From the NCBI GenBank assembly GCA_964420975.1, contig CAYQVH010000002.1:186001-250000 (forward strand): a DNA stretch of 64,000 nt, written 5' to 3'. Each line of letters opens with the position of its first letter. The stretch's first letter is position 1. This DNA is from Accumulibacter sp964420975 (GTDB lineage: Bacteria; Pseudomonadota; Gammaproteobacteria; Burkholderiales; Rhodocyclaceae). The translations under genes and the position numbers were made by a program. The notes below the pieces were generated by a model, which was not told the origin of the DNA, made no database searches, and saw nothing but the letters and a program-made list of their open reading frames with translations. This document shows positions 21,890 to 30,918 of this stretch, piece after piece.

Positions 21890-24065
21890 CAAGGCAGAAA
21901 TCATCGCCCTTTTCAGGGCGGAGCACGGCGATCCCTATGCCGTTCTCGGCATGCACGTCGACGCTGACGGTTTCGTCTGGGTCCGCAGTCTGCAGCCCGG
22001 CGCACTGTCAGTCGGGGTCGTCGACGCCAAGAGCGGACGGCAATTGGCAAAGCTCGAACCTCGTGAGGTCGAAGGCGTCGACGGCTACTTCGAAGGCGTT
22101 GTCCCGCGCCGGAGGAATACGTTCCCGTACCGTTTGCGTATCGAATGGGAAGGGGGCATTCAGGAAGTTGACGATCCTTACCGCTTTGCCACCGTTCTCG
22201 GCGACCTCGACGTCTGGTTGCTGGCCGAGGGCTCGCACCTGCGGCCTTTCGAGCGCCTGGGCGCACATCCGTGCGCGATCGACGGGGTCGACGGGACGGT
22301 TTTTGCGGTTTGGGCGCCAGACGCTCAACGCGTCAGTGTGGTCGGCGACTTCAACACCTGGGACGGGCGTCGGCACCCGATGCGCTTGCGCCGGGAATGC
22401 GGCGTCTGGGAGATTTTTCTTCCCGGCGTTGGCCCCGGCGCTTGCTACAAGTACGAGATCCGCTCGCACGGCGGCTACCTTCGGCCGCTGAAAGCCGATC
22501 CCTACGGGTTTGAGGCCGAGATGCGGCCTTCGACCGCCTCAATCGTCGCCGACCTGCCACCGCCAGTCGATCCGTTGCCGGTATCGGCGGGTGATCTGCT
22601 GCACTCGCCGATGGCCATTTACGAGGTCCACCTGGGGTCGTGGCGGCGGGCCGACGACGGAGGCTTTCCCGACTGGCAGCGGATCACGGACACGCTAATT
22701 CCGTACGTTGTCGATCTGGGGTTTACGCACATCGAGCTGTTGCCTGTCTCCGAACACCCCTTCGACGGTTCATGGGGCTATCAGCCGCTTGGCCTCTACT
22801 CGCCGACCGCACGCTTCGGTCGTCCGGAAGGCTTTCGGGAGTTCGTCAGAGCCTGTCATGCCGCTGGCCTGCGAGTGATCGTCGACTGGGTGCCGGCACA
22901 CTTTCCGAATGACGAACACGGTCTCGCCCGCTTCGACGGCACGGCGCTTTACGAGCACGCGGATCCCCGCGAAGGCATGCACCAGGACTGGGGAACGCTG
23001 ATCTACAACTTCGGCCGGCGCGAGGTGAGCAACTACCTGATCGGCAACGCCTTGTTCTGGATTGAACGCTACGGTGTCGATGGTTTGCGCGTCGACGCGG
23101 TCGCCTCGATGCTTTACCGTGACTACAGCCGCGAAGAAGGGCAGTGGATCCCGAACATGTACGGCGGGCGCGAGAATCTGGAAGCCGTCGCTTTCCTGCG
23201 CCGGATGAACGAGGTCCTTGGTCAGGAACACCCGTCAGCCGACACCCATGCCGAAGAATCGACCGCCTGGCCGATGGTCAGTCGGCCTCCGGCGATGGGA
23301 GGGCTGGGTTTTCACTACAAGTGGAACATGGGTTGGATGCACGACGTGCTCGACTACATGGCCAAGGATCCGGTGCATCGCAAGTATCACCACAACCAGA
23401 TGAGCTTCGGCATGATGTACGCCTTCACCGAAAACTTCGTGCTGCCGCTTTCGCACGACGAAGTCGTACACGGCAAGGGGGCCTTGCTCAGCAAGATGGC
23501 TGGCGACTACTGGCAGAAGTTTGCCAACCTGCGCTCGCTCTACGCCTTCATGTGGGCACACCCCGGAAAGAAGTTGGTCTTCATGGGCGGCGAATTCGGG
23601 CAGTGGAACGAGTGGAACCACGATGTGTCGCTTGACTGGGGACTCCTCGACTTCCCATTGCACGCCGGCGTTCGCGACCTGATTCGCGACCTCAACAGTC
23701 TCTATCGGCGAGCGCCGGCGTTACACGAAGTCGATTTCGAACCTTCCGGCTTCGAATGGGTGGCCGCTGACGACGCCGACTGTTCGGTCTACGCTTTTGT
23801 CCGCTGGTCGCGCGACCGTTCGCGAGCGCTGCTCTATGTCGGCAACTTCACGCCGGTTGTCCGCCAGGGTTATCGCATCGGTGTCCCGCTGCCCGGCGGC
23901 TACGTCGAGCGATTGAATACCGATTCGCAGTACTACGGCGGCAGCAACGTCGGCAACGGTTACGAACCGGTCTATGCCGAAGCGATCGAAGCGCATGGCC
24001 GGTCGTGGTCGATCAATCTTACCTTGCCGCCACTGGCGGCGCTTTACCTCGAATGGCTGGCGTGA
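21882..24065 (+). CDS. glgB: 1,4-alpha-glucan branching enzyme
   Basis: Makes alpha-1,6 branches in glycogen. The 727-residue product has an extra N-terminal beta-sandwich (HGDPYAVLGMHVDADG), a CBM48 domain (FAVWAPDAQRVSVVGDFNTW) and a GH13 barrel. The barrel has VDWVPAHFPND, the nucleophile in DGLRVDAVASML, the acid/base Glu in HAEESTAWP, and LPLSHDEVVHGKG. All catalytic residues are present. Start ATG 21882 lies inside the end of glgP, behind GGTAAGGAA. It overlaps glgX downstream. Confidence 0.98.
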   Translation: MLDKAEIIALFRAEHGDPYAVLGMHVDADGFVWVRSLQPGALSVGVVDAKSGRQLAKLEPREVEGVDGYFEGVVPRRRNTFPYRLRIEWEGGIQEVDDPYRFATVLGDLDVWLLAEGSHLRPFERLGAHPCAIDGVDGTVFAVWAPDAQRVSVVGDFNTWDGRRHPMRLRRECGVWEIFLPGVGPGACYKYEIRSHGGYLRPLKADPYGFEAEMRPSTASIVADLPPPVDPLPVSAGDLLHSPMAIYEVHLGSWRRADDGGFPDWQRITDTLIPYVVDLGFTHIELLPVSEHPFDGSWGYQPLGLYSPTARFGRPEGFREFVRACHAAGLRVIVDWVPAHFPNDEHGLARFDGTALYEHADPREGMHQDWGTLIYNFGRREVSNYLIGNALFWIERYGVDGLRVDAVASMLYRDYSREEGQWIPNMYGGRENLEAVAFLRRMNEVLGQEHPSADTHAEESTAWPMVSRPPAMGGLGFHYKWNMGWMHDVLDYMAKDPVHRKYHHNQMSFGMMYAFTENFVLPLSHDEVVHGKGALLSKMAGDYWQKFANLRSLYAFMWAHPGKKLVFMGGEFGQWNEWNHDVSLDWGLLDFPLHAGVRDLIRDLNSLYRRAPALHEVDFEPSGFEWVAADDADCSVYAFVRWSRDRSRALLYVGNFTPVVRQGYRIGVPLPGGYVERLNTDSQYYGGSNVGNGYEPVYAEAIEAHGRSWSINLTLPPLAALYLEWLA

Positions 24066-26068
24066 GCGACGACTTGCGACTGACCGCTGGCCGGCCGGCG
24101 CCGCTCGGCGCGCACTGGGACGGGAGGGGAGTCAACTTCGCGCTCTTTTCGGCGCACGCCGAGGCCGTCGAACTGTGTCTCTTCGACGGCAGCCAGCTGC
24201 GTTCGGCCCGTCTTCCCGAGTGCACCGACCAAGTCTGGCACGGTTACCTCGAAGGGGCAGGACCCGGTTTGCGTTACGCCTATCGTGTCCATGGCCCGTA
24301 TGCGCCGGCGCAGGGCCATCGTTTCGACGCGCGCCGGCTGCTGCTTGATCCTTACGCGCGCGAGGTCGCCGGCCGATTTTCCTGGCCGGCACACGACGAC
24401 CCGGTGCATTGCCTGCGCGCCTGCGTCGTCGACGACGCCTTCGACTGGCAGGGCGACGCCGCGCCCGACATCCCGTGGGCAGACACGGTGCTTTACGAAG
24501 TGCATGTCAAGGGAGTTAGCCGACGTCATCCGGAGGTTCCCGAGGCCTTGCGCGGGACGTACGCTGGTCTCGCATCGCCGGCGATGATCGATCATTTTCG
24601 GCGGCTGGGCGTGACCGCTCTCAGTCTGCTGCCGGTTCACCACTTCCTGGACGAGCAGCGCTTGGTCAATGAAGGCCGGGTCAACTATTGGGGTTACAAC
24701 TCGCTCGCCTACTTTGCCGCCGAGCCGCGCTACGCGGCGCGCAGTGGGCAACAATCGGTGATCGCAGAATTCAAGACGATGGTTCGCACGCTGCACGCGG
24801 CAGGAATCGAGATCCTCATCGACGTGGTCTACAACCATACGGCGGAGACCGACGCCGCGGGACCGACGCTTTCCTTTCGCGGGATCGACAATCGCAGCTA
24901 TTACCGCCTGCCGGACGCCAACCTGGCCGATTACGAGAACTACAGCGGCTGCGGAAACACGCTTGACCTGCGTCACCCGCGGGTGCTGCAACTGGTCCTC
25001 GACTCGTTGCGCTACTGGGTCGAGGGGATGCACGTCGACGGCTTCCGTTTCGACCTGGCGGCGGCGCTGACCCGTAACAGCGCCTTTTTGCACGCAGTAC
25101 GGCAGGATCCTGTCTTGCATCGCGTCAAACTGATCGCCGAACCGTGGGACGTCGGCCCCGACGGCTACCGTCTCGGACGGTTCCTGCCAGGATGGGGCGA
25201 ATGGAACGATCGCTTCCGTGACGACGTGCGCGCGTTTTGGCTGACGCACGAAGCGGGTGTCGGGCAACTGGCGCAGCGACTCGCCGGTTCGAGCGAACTC
25301 TTCCGTCACCATGGACGTGCGCCGCAAGCTGGAATCAACTACCTCACGGCGCATGACGGATTTACGCTCCGTGACCTGGTCAGCTATGAGCGCAAGCACA
25401 ACGAGCTGAACGGCGAAAACAACCGTGACGGGCACAGCCACAACCTGTCGGTCAACTGCGGCGTCGAGGGCCAAACCAGTGATCCGGTGATCCTCGAACG
25501 CCGCCGCCGCCTGCAGCGCGCCCTGTTGGCGACGCTGCTGGTCGCGCAAGGTGTCCCCATGCTGCAGTCGGGCGACGAAATCGGTCGCAGCCAGTGCGGC
25601 AACAACAACGCGTACTGCCAGGACAACGCGCTGACCTGGCTCGATTGGGAGAACGGCGACGACGACCTGAGCGCCTACGTCGCTGGCTTGATCGCGTTAC
25701 GTCGCGATTTCCCGCAGCTGCGTCGCCGTTCCTGGTTGACCGGAGTTGCTGCCGCGGACGGCACGGCCGACGCCGTCTGGTGGCATCCGGCGGGCCGCGA
25801 AATGGGCGTCGCCGACTGGCAGTCGAAAAAGCTCGGTGCGCTCGGTCTGCAACTCTCCTCGCTGGCGGCGGTGGAGGGCGAACCAGGTGTCGGGCGCGGC
25901 CTCCTCTGCCTGATCAACCGCGATGAGATTCCGGTTTCCTTCCTGCTGCCGGCGGGTAGCTGGCAACTGCTGTGTGACAGCAGTGCGCCGGAACCTTTCG
26001 CCGCCGGCCGGCGCGAGCGGACGAGCACGGTGGCGGCACGCAGCGTCCAGTTGCTGGCGGTCGACTGA
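24053..26068 (+). CDS. glgX: Glycogen debranching enzyme
   Basis: GH13 isoamylase-type enzyme that hydrolyses alpha-1,6 branches of phosphorylase-trimmed glycogen. The product is about 671 residues. A CBM48 domain comes first (GAHWDGRGVNFALFSAHAEA). The barrel then has IDVVYNHTAE, the nucleophile Asp in DGFRFDLAAAL, the acid/base Glu in KLIAEPWDVG, and YLTAHDGFTLRDLV. The start is uncertain. ATG 24053 and GTG 24062 both lie within the glgB stop region, and the latter forms a GTGA overlap. No synthesis gene (glgA, glgC) is in the window, so this is a turnover and branching module. Confidence 0.97.
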   Translation: MAGVSDDLRLTAGRPAPLGAHWDGRGVNFALFSAHAEAVELCLFDGSQLRSARLPECTDQVWHGYLEGAGPGLRYAYRVHGPYAPAQGHRFDARRLLLDPYAREVAGRFSWPAHDDPVHCLRACVVDDAFDWQGDAAPDIPWADTVLYEVHVKGVSRRHPEVPEALRGTYAGLASPAMIDHFRRLGVTALSLLPVHHFLDEQRLVNEGRVNYWGYNSLAYFAAEPRYAARSGQQSVIAEFKTMVRTLHAAGIEILIDVVYNHTAETDAAGPTLSFRGIDNRSYYRLPDANLADYENYSGCGNTLDLRHPRVLQLVLDSLRYWVEGMHVDGFRFDLAAALTRNSAFLHAVRQDPVLHRVKLIAEPWDVGPDGYRLGRFLPGWGEWNDRFRDDVRAFWLTHEAGVGQLAQRLAGSSELFRHHGRAPQAGINYLTAHDGFTLRDLVSYERKHNELNGENNRDGHSHNLSVNCGVEGQTSDPVILERRRRLQRALLATLLVAQGVPMLQSGDEIGRSQCGNNNAYCQDNALTWLDWENGDDDLSAYVAGLIALRRDFPQLRRRSWLTGVAAADGTADAVWWHPAGREMGVADWQSKKLGALGLQLSSLAAVEGEPGVGRGLLCLINRDEIPVSFLLPAGSWQLLCDSSAPEPFAAGRRERTSTVAARSVQLLAVD

Positions 26069-26095
26069 AGCGGTTGCGCCTACACGGCGCCGTGC

Positions 26096-26554
26096 TCAGG
26101 ATCCAGTGGTCTGGCAGACGACGTTGAGTGCCCGACACAGGTTGAGAATCCGGGCGACGATCGTCGAGGTGGCCGACGTCGATCCGCTGGCGCGTGCGGT
26201 CGATACCAGGAGCTGCGATAGCTCGTCGCCCAAGGCATGGACCTGGATGCCGCCAATCTGCGCACCGTCGGTGAATTCGATCGTCTGCGCCAGATCGTCG
26301 CTGCGCGTGACGCGAACCTCGCTGCTTTCGGAGAGCAGGCGTTTGACGGTCGCAAAGACCTTGTCGGGCGCCACTTCGACGATTACGGCGGCCGTGTCGT
26401 AGGCGGTGCCGAGAGACGGTGACGATTGCGACAACTGTTCTATACGGCCGATCGCTCGTCGCGCCAGGAACAGCGCCTGCGCGTCAGCCACCGACGATAC
26501 CGCCAGCAAAGCGCTGCCGGCGAGCACAACACTGGCGCGCGTAATCCCATTCAT
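26096..26554 (-). CDS. Exported hypothetical protein
   Basis: 152 residues. A signal peptide is clear (ASVVLAGSALLAVSSVADAQA), so the product is probably periplasmic. The mature part contains VIVEVAPDKVFATVKRLL and a FTDGAQIGGIQVHALGDELSQLLV segment, suggesting a small alpha/beta domain of the DUF3568 kind. I do not recognise it firmly. Two C-terminal cysteines (NLCRALNVVC) could form a disulfide. Start ATG 26554 has a strong GGAGGAAG ribosome site. It is the last gene of the minus-strand run and convergent with glgX. Confidence 0.75.
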   Translation of the reverse strand: MNGITRASVVLAGSALLAVSSVADAQALFLARRAIGRIEQLSQSSPSLGTAYDTAAVIVEVAPDKVFATVKRLLSESSEVRVTRSDDLAQTIEFTDGAQIGGIQVHALGDELSQLLVSTARASGSTSATSTIVARILNLCRALNVVCQTTGS

Positions 26555-26632
26555 CGGTCTTCCTCCCAAAGTTGAAATGATCGTGTCTTCCGACGTCGGG
26601 GAGTTCGATGGGTGTGGAGGAGCGAAGTTCCG

Positions 26633-27979
26633 TCACCCTCGCGCCGTTTCTGGCGCCTGGTCTTTCCCCGGTGAATGGCGAGCACGCAGACGAGTCAGGC
26701 GTTCGCAACTCGCGTGCAGCACGTCGCGGTCGATCTCGCTTCTGGCGAGCGCCTCGGCGGCGCCGCCGATGGCGCGATAGTACTGCTCGGGATCGTAAGA
26801 GACCAGCACGAGGTCGACCCCGGCGGCAAGCGCCTGAGCGGCAACGCGATCGATGCCTTCGCCGTAGACCGCGCCCATGTTGAGATCATCGGTGATCAGG
26901 ACGCCCGTGTAGCCCCACTCGCGACGCAGGAGGTTCCGTACCACGACGCGCGAGTGGGATGCCGCGTGCTCGCTGTCAAGCGCCGCCAACCGTACGTGTC
27001 CCAGCATGATGGCGGTCTCGGTCGTCACCGCGAGGCGACGAAACGGCAGCCAGTCGGGTTCGAGGGCTTCCGGTGTCTCGCTCAGGCTGGCCCGCCGGAG
27101 GTGGGTGTCGGCGTGCACCCGGCGTAGGCCGGGGAAGTGTTTCAACGTGGCGACGATTCCTGCGTCGGCGAGGCCGGCAACGTAGGCTTCGGCGACTTCG
27201 CCGACCAGCGTTGGGTCGTCGGCAATCGCGCGGCTGGCAAGTGCGGTCAGGAAGTCTCCACGACCGTCGGCGAGCGCCGGTCGCAGGTCGACTACCGGCG
27301 CCAGATTGAGCGTCACGCCGAGCTTGGCGAGGCCGACGCCTTGACGCTCACCGTAACGGCGAACGCGTTCGACGAGAGGCGCTGGATCGGTGTCACGCAC
27401 CAGGCTCGACAGGGGCGGTAGCCGTTCGAGCCAAGGCGACAGGTGGGAGACCTCGCCCCCTTCCTGATCGGCGGCGACGATCAGCGGCGGCAGGCCAGCG
27501 GCCCGGCGGTGGCGCTGCAGGCGAGCCAGGTCGGCCGCCAGCGCCGTCAGGCCGTGCCGGAGGTTGCGACGAGTGATGTAGACCCCGCCGATGAGTCCGT
27601 TCGCCGCCAACGCTTCGACTTCGTCAATCTCGCGGAAGCCGACGACAAAGTGCGCTCCCAGCGTGCGCAGGTCGTCGCTGCCCTCGATCACGCGGTGCCG
27701 GGTGGCTGCGAACTCGAACTCGCGACCGAGCGTAAGCAGCGCCAAAGCGCCCACACACAGCACCAGCGAGCGGCGACCGGCGGGCCACCAGCCGTAGCGG
27801 CCGCGCACTGCGGTGACACCGCCGAACGCTGCCGCGGCCAGCAGGATCGGCGTCTCCAAGGGTCGGACGGCGTAAAGCAGCGGGTGCTTGAGATGCCAGG
27901 CGATCGCCAGCAGGGCAGCGACCGTGGTCAGCGCGACAGCGGAAACCGCTGCCGCTTTGATGGCCGGAATCACGGTCAC
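26633..27979 (-). CDS. Membrane-anchored glycoside hydrolase family 3 (NagZ-like)
   Basis: About 448 residues. The first roughly 100 residues carry three hydrophobic segments, then a GH3 barrel follows. The barrel has PPLIVAADQEGGEVSHLSPW (NagZ-type substrate loop), LNLAPVVDLRP, the KHFPG motif followed by HADTH, and the nucleophile Asp in VLITDDLNMGAV. This is the beta-N-acetylhexosaminidase pattern that acts on GlcNAc-anhydroMurNAc peptides. Classical Gram-negative NagZ is cytosolic and about 340 residues, so the membrane anchor is unusual. GTG 27979 overlaps the creD stop (GTGA); GTG 27973 is the alternative. The substrate is inferred. Confidence 0.85.
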   Translation of the reverse strand: MTVIPAIKAAAVSAVALTTVAALLAIAWHLKHPLLYAVRPLETPILLAAAAFGGVTAVRGRYGWWPAGRRSLVLCVGALALLTLGREFEFAATRHRVIEGSDDLRTLGAHFVVGFREIDEVEALAANGLIGGVYITRRNLRHGLTALAADLARLQRHRRAAGLPPLIVAADQEGGEVSHLSPWLERLPPLSSLVRDTDPAPLVERVRRYGERQGVGLAKLGVTLNLAPVVDLRPALADGRGDFLTALASRAIADDPTLVGEVAEAYVAGLADAGIVATLKHFPGLRRVHADTHLRRASLSETPEALEPDWLPFRRLAVTTETAIMLGHVRLAALDSEHAASHSRVVVRNLLRREWGYTGVLITDDLNMGAVYGEGIDRVAAQALAAGVDLVLVSYDPEQYYRAIGGAAEALARSEIDRDVLHASCERLTRLRARHSPGKDQAPETARG

Positions 27980-29325
27980 GTCGCGTCCGGGGCGAGCGGT
28001 GTGGCGAGCCGATACCAGTCCAGACGGCGGGTCGCGAGCATGATCGCCCCGAGGGCGGCGAAGAGGAGCACGCTTCCCATCAGCAGCGAGTTGTCTTCGG
28101 AGAGTAGAACGCCATAAAGCACGCCATACAGACCCGCCAACGCGGCAGCAAAAGCCACGCCCTGTCGGCGATCGCCCAGGGCACCGGCAAGATAGGTGCC
28201 GATCAGCGTGATGCACGCCGTGGCGGCGATGGCGTACGCCGCGACAAACGGCAGATGTTCGGAAAGGGCGATCAGGAGGAGAAAAAAGACGGCGAGCGCG
28301 AGTCCGACCAGCAGGTACTGCAAGGGGTGAATCGGCCGACGGCGCAGGATTTCGCTCAGGAAGAAGCCGGCGAAGGTCAGCGCAATGAAGAGAATGCCGT
28401 ACTTCACCGCGCGTTCCGACTGCAGGTAGACGTTGACCGGGTCAATGAACGAAATCTCGATGACCTCGGGCGCACTGCTGTCCCTGGCCGCCGCCAGACT
28501 GTTGGGAAAGCTGCGCGCCAAGTGAGAGACTTCCCAGCGGGCACTGAAACCGTTGTCACCGACGCTGCGTTCCCGTGGCAGGAAGCGGCCGCCGAAACTC
28601 GGGTGGGGCCAGGCGGACTGGATCGTGACCGTGTTCGCGTTGGCGGTCGGCGCGATCGCCAGGCGAGTGGTTCCGGTCAGCTGCAGCGGAAAGCTGAAGT
28701 CCAGCGTCAGCGGTGCCTCGAGTGCGACGGGGCCCAAAGGAATCGCGAGGCGCGGGCCAGCCAGCGCGTCGCTGTCGGATGCCGGGTGAGTCGGCGTCGC
28801 GAAGCGGTAAGACTTGCCGTTGATATCGACCACCGGATCGTTGGCCACCCCGCGCGGATCGGTGGCGCCGAGCAGCAGGGTCGCTTCGGCGCTGATAATC
28901 GTCCGTCGGCGGTCGATACCAAGGTGGGCGGGAACGACGAAGCGCCCGTTGGCGAGCAGGTCGAGGTGGTAGAGCCGCGCCTGATAGATGCCCCGCTGGC
29001 GGACCTCGACGTCGGCATTGCCGCTCAACTGAAGCTGCTCGGCCGGAAGATAGAAGCTGTGATCTGCGAAGCGCGGCTCACTGCGGCGGTGACGCGTTAC
29101 CGGATCGTCGACGATCTCCGGCGGCAGTTGCTCGCGGTAACGGATCGCCAGGACCGGACCGGTCAGCGTCTGCCAGCCGGCGGCGGAATTGGCGATCGAG
29201 CGTTGCACGTCGTCCTGGCGTGCGCTGCGCTGGCGGATTTGGTCCTCTACCAGTGCCAGCGGCACCAGCAGCAAGAGCGACATCAGCGCGATGGTGATGA
29301 CTTTGAGCAGCAGTTTCTTGTCCAT
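27976..29325 (-). CDS. creD: Cell envelope integrity protein CreD
   Basis: 449-residue inner-membrane protein of the CreD family. One N-terminal membrane helix (LLLKVITIALMSLLLLVPLALV) and a large periplasmic domain of about 270 residues come first. A bundle of C-terminal helices follows (YGILFIALTFAGFFLSEI, PLQYLLVGLALAVFFLLLIA, and others). The family signature FIALTFAGFFLSEILRRRPIHPLQYLLVG is visible around residues 300-330. It is induced by CreBC in other bacteria. Here it follows creC by 103 bases. Start ATG 29325 has a GGGAG ribosome site. The molecular role is poorly understood. Confidence 0.93.
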   Translation of the reverse strand: MDKKLLLKVITIALMSLLLLVPLALVEDQIRQRSARQDDVQRSIANSAAGWQTLTGPVLAIRYREQLPPEIVDDPVTRHRRSEPRFADHSFYLPAEQLQLSGNADVEVRQRGIYQARLYHLDLLANGRFVVPAHLGIDRRRTIISAEATLLLGATDPRGVANDPVVDINGKSYRFATPTHPASDSDALAGPRLAIPLGPVALEAPLTLDFSFPLQLTGTTRLAIAPTANANTVTIQSAWPHPSFGGRFLPRERSVGDNGFSARWEVSHLARSFPNSLAAARDSSAPEVIEISFIDPVNVYLQSERAVKYGILFIALTFAGFFLSEILRRRPIHPLQYLLVGLALAVFFLLLIALSEHLPFVAAYAIAATACITLIGTYLAGALGDRRQGVAFAAALAGLYGVLYGVLLSEDNSLLMGSVLLFAALGAIMLATRRLDWYRLATPLAPDAT

Positions 29326-29428
29326 GGGGTCTCCCGAGTAAAACGTGACGGGAGTTTGGCGGCGCTCGATGAACAGACGACGAAGCCGGCGTGAAGACGT
29401 GTGAAGCGAGTGTGAACTTCGCGGTCGA

Positions 29429-30859
29429 TCAAGCCAATGGCAGACGCAGGCGAACGATTGCGCCGCCATCGGCATGGTTGCTGAAAGCGGCCTCGCCACC
29501 GTGCAAGCGAGCGACTTCGCGCACCAGAGGCAGACCGAGGCCCGAGCCCCTCTTGCCGGTGCCCGGCGCCGACAGCGAGTAGAAGCGCTCAAAGACTCTG
29601 GGCAAGGCGTACTCCGGAGCGCCGGCACCGTGGTCGCGGACGTCGATTTCGGCGGTGCCTGTCGTTCGCCGGAGTGTCAGTTCGATAGCACCCCCCTCGG
29701 CGGAAAAAGCGATCGCGTTGTCGAGCACATTCAGGGTCGCCTGCTGCAGCAGGAATGCGTCACCGCGCACGCTCAAGTGCTCGCCAATCAACAGCCGGCA
29801 GTCGAGCCGGCGCGCCTGAAGCGCCAGCGCCCGCTCGTCGATGCAGCGCTGCAGCAGCTCGGCGAGATCGACCTCGACTGCGCCCTCCGGCGTCTGCAAC
29901 TGCTCCACCCGCGCCAGCATCAGCATGCGTTCGATGATTCCCTGTAGACGGCGCGCCTGCTCGCCGACGCTGGCGGCAAAGCGTCGACGGTCGTCTTCGG
30001 CTGGGCTGTTTTCGAGGATCTCGGCCGCGCCGACGATGGCCGACAGCGGACTCTTCATTTCGTGGGCCAGATTCTGCACGTAGCGCTCGACGTACTGCTT
30101 GCCTTCGAGCCGTTCGCGCATCTGGGCCAGCGCCCGCGCGAGTTCAGAGAACTGGCGGCCGCCAGAAGTCGGCGGCTCGGCCTTCCGGCCTTCGGACACG
30201 TCGCGCGCGTAGGTGCGCAGGCGGTTGATCGACCACGTTAGCCAAGCCGAGAAGGCGACGCCGATAAGTGCCGAAGCGACGAGCAGGACGTAGCCCGCGC
30301 GCTTGACGCGTTGTTCGGCATGGTCGATGTACGGCAGCACACTCGACAGCGGCTTGGCCAGCGAGAGTACGCCGATCAGTTCGCCGTGGCGCACGATCGG
30401 CGCCGCGACGTACATCACTGACGAGGTCGCGTCGCTACGCTGCTCGCGCGTACTGCGTGCGCCGTACTCGCCTTTGAGGACGCGGGCGACGTCCCGCCAC
30501 TGCGAGTAGTCAGCGCCGACGGCGACGCCCTCCGAGTCGAAGATCACCTTTCCCCTTGGGTCGGTGATGTAGACGCGAAAATCGATACGCTCCTTGGTCA
30601 CACCCCAGATGCTGGCTTGTGGCGAACGTTCGCGGGCGGCGGCCAGGGCGCGCGAAAATCCGCCCTCGACGAGGGTGCCGGCGCTGACTTCGGGAACCAC
30701 GATCTCGGCCAGCAGATGCGCCGTATCGACCAGCGTTTCTTCGGTTGCCTGCCGGATTCCTGGCTCGGCCTCGTGCATGAAGATATTGAGCACGAACCAG
30801 GCGGCGAGACCGACCATCAGGAAGTAGCCGAGAAAGAGACGAACCGAGACGTTCATCAC
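29429..30859 (-). CDS. creC: Sensor histidine kinase CreC
   Basis: 476-residue membrane histidine kinase. A first membrane helix (LFLGYFLMVGLAAWFVLNIF) is followed by a periplasmic sensor domain, a second helix near residue 195 (YVLLVASALIGVAFSAWLTW), HAMP, HisKA (NLAHEMKSPLSAIVGAAEIL) and an ATPase domain (DHGAGAPEYALPRVFERFY, GSGLGLPLVREVA). The periplasmic domain resembles CreC (FRVYITDPRGKVIFDS). The cognate response regulator CreB would normally sit just upstream. Instead there is a caspase-like gene 59 bases away, and no creB is in the window. Confidence 0.9.
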   Translation of the reverse strand: MMNVSVRLFLGYFLMVGLAAWFVLNIFMHEAEPGIRQATEETLVDTAHLLAEIVVPEVSAGTLVEGGFSRALAAARERSPQASIWGVTKERIDFRVYITDPRGKVIFDSEGVAVGADYSQWRDVARVLKGEYGARSTREQRSDATSSVMYVAAPIVRHGELIGVLSLAKPLSSVLPYIDHAEQRVKRAGYVLLVASALIGVAFSAWLTWSINRLRTYARDVSEGRKAEPPTSGGRQFSELARALAQMRERLEGKQYVERYVQNLAHEMKSPLSAIVGAAEILENSPAEDDRRRFAASVGEQARRLQGIIERMLMLARVEQLQTPEGAVEVDLAELLQRCIDERALALQARRLDCRLLIGEHLSVRGDAFLLQQATLNVLDNAIAFSAEGGAIELTLRRTTGTAEIDVRDHGAGAPEYALPRVFERFYSLSAPGTGKRGSGLGLPLVREVARLHGGEAAFSNHADGGAIVRLRLPLA

Positions 30860-30918
30860 GTCTCACCCGAGGAGGGTTCGGCGGTTGGCGCGGCCGGATC
30901 CGAGCTGCAGCGAAGGGC

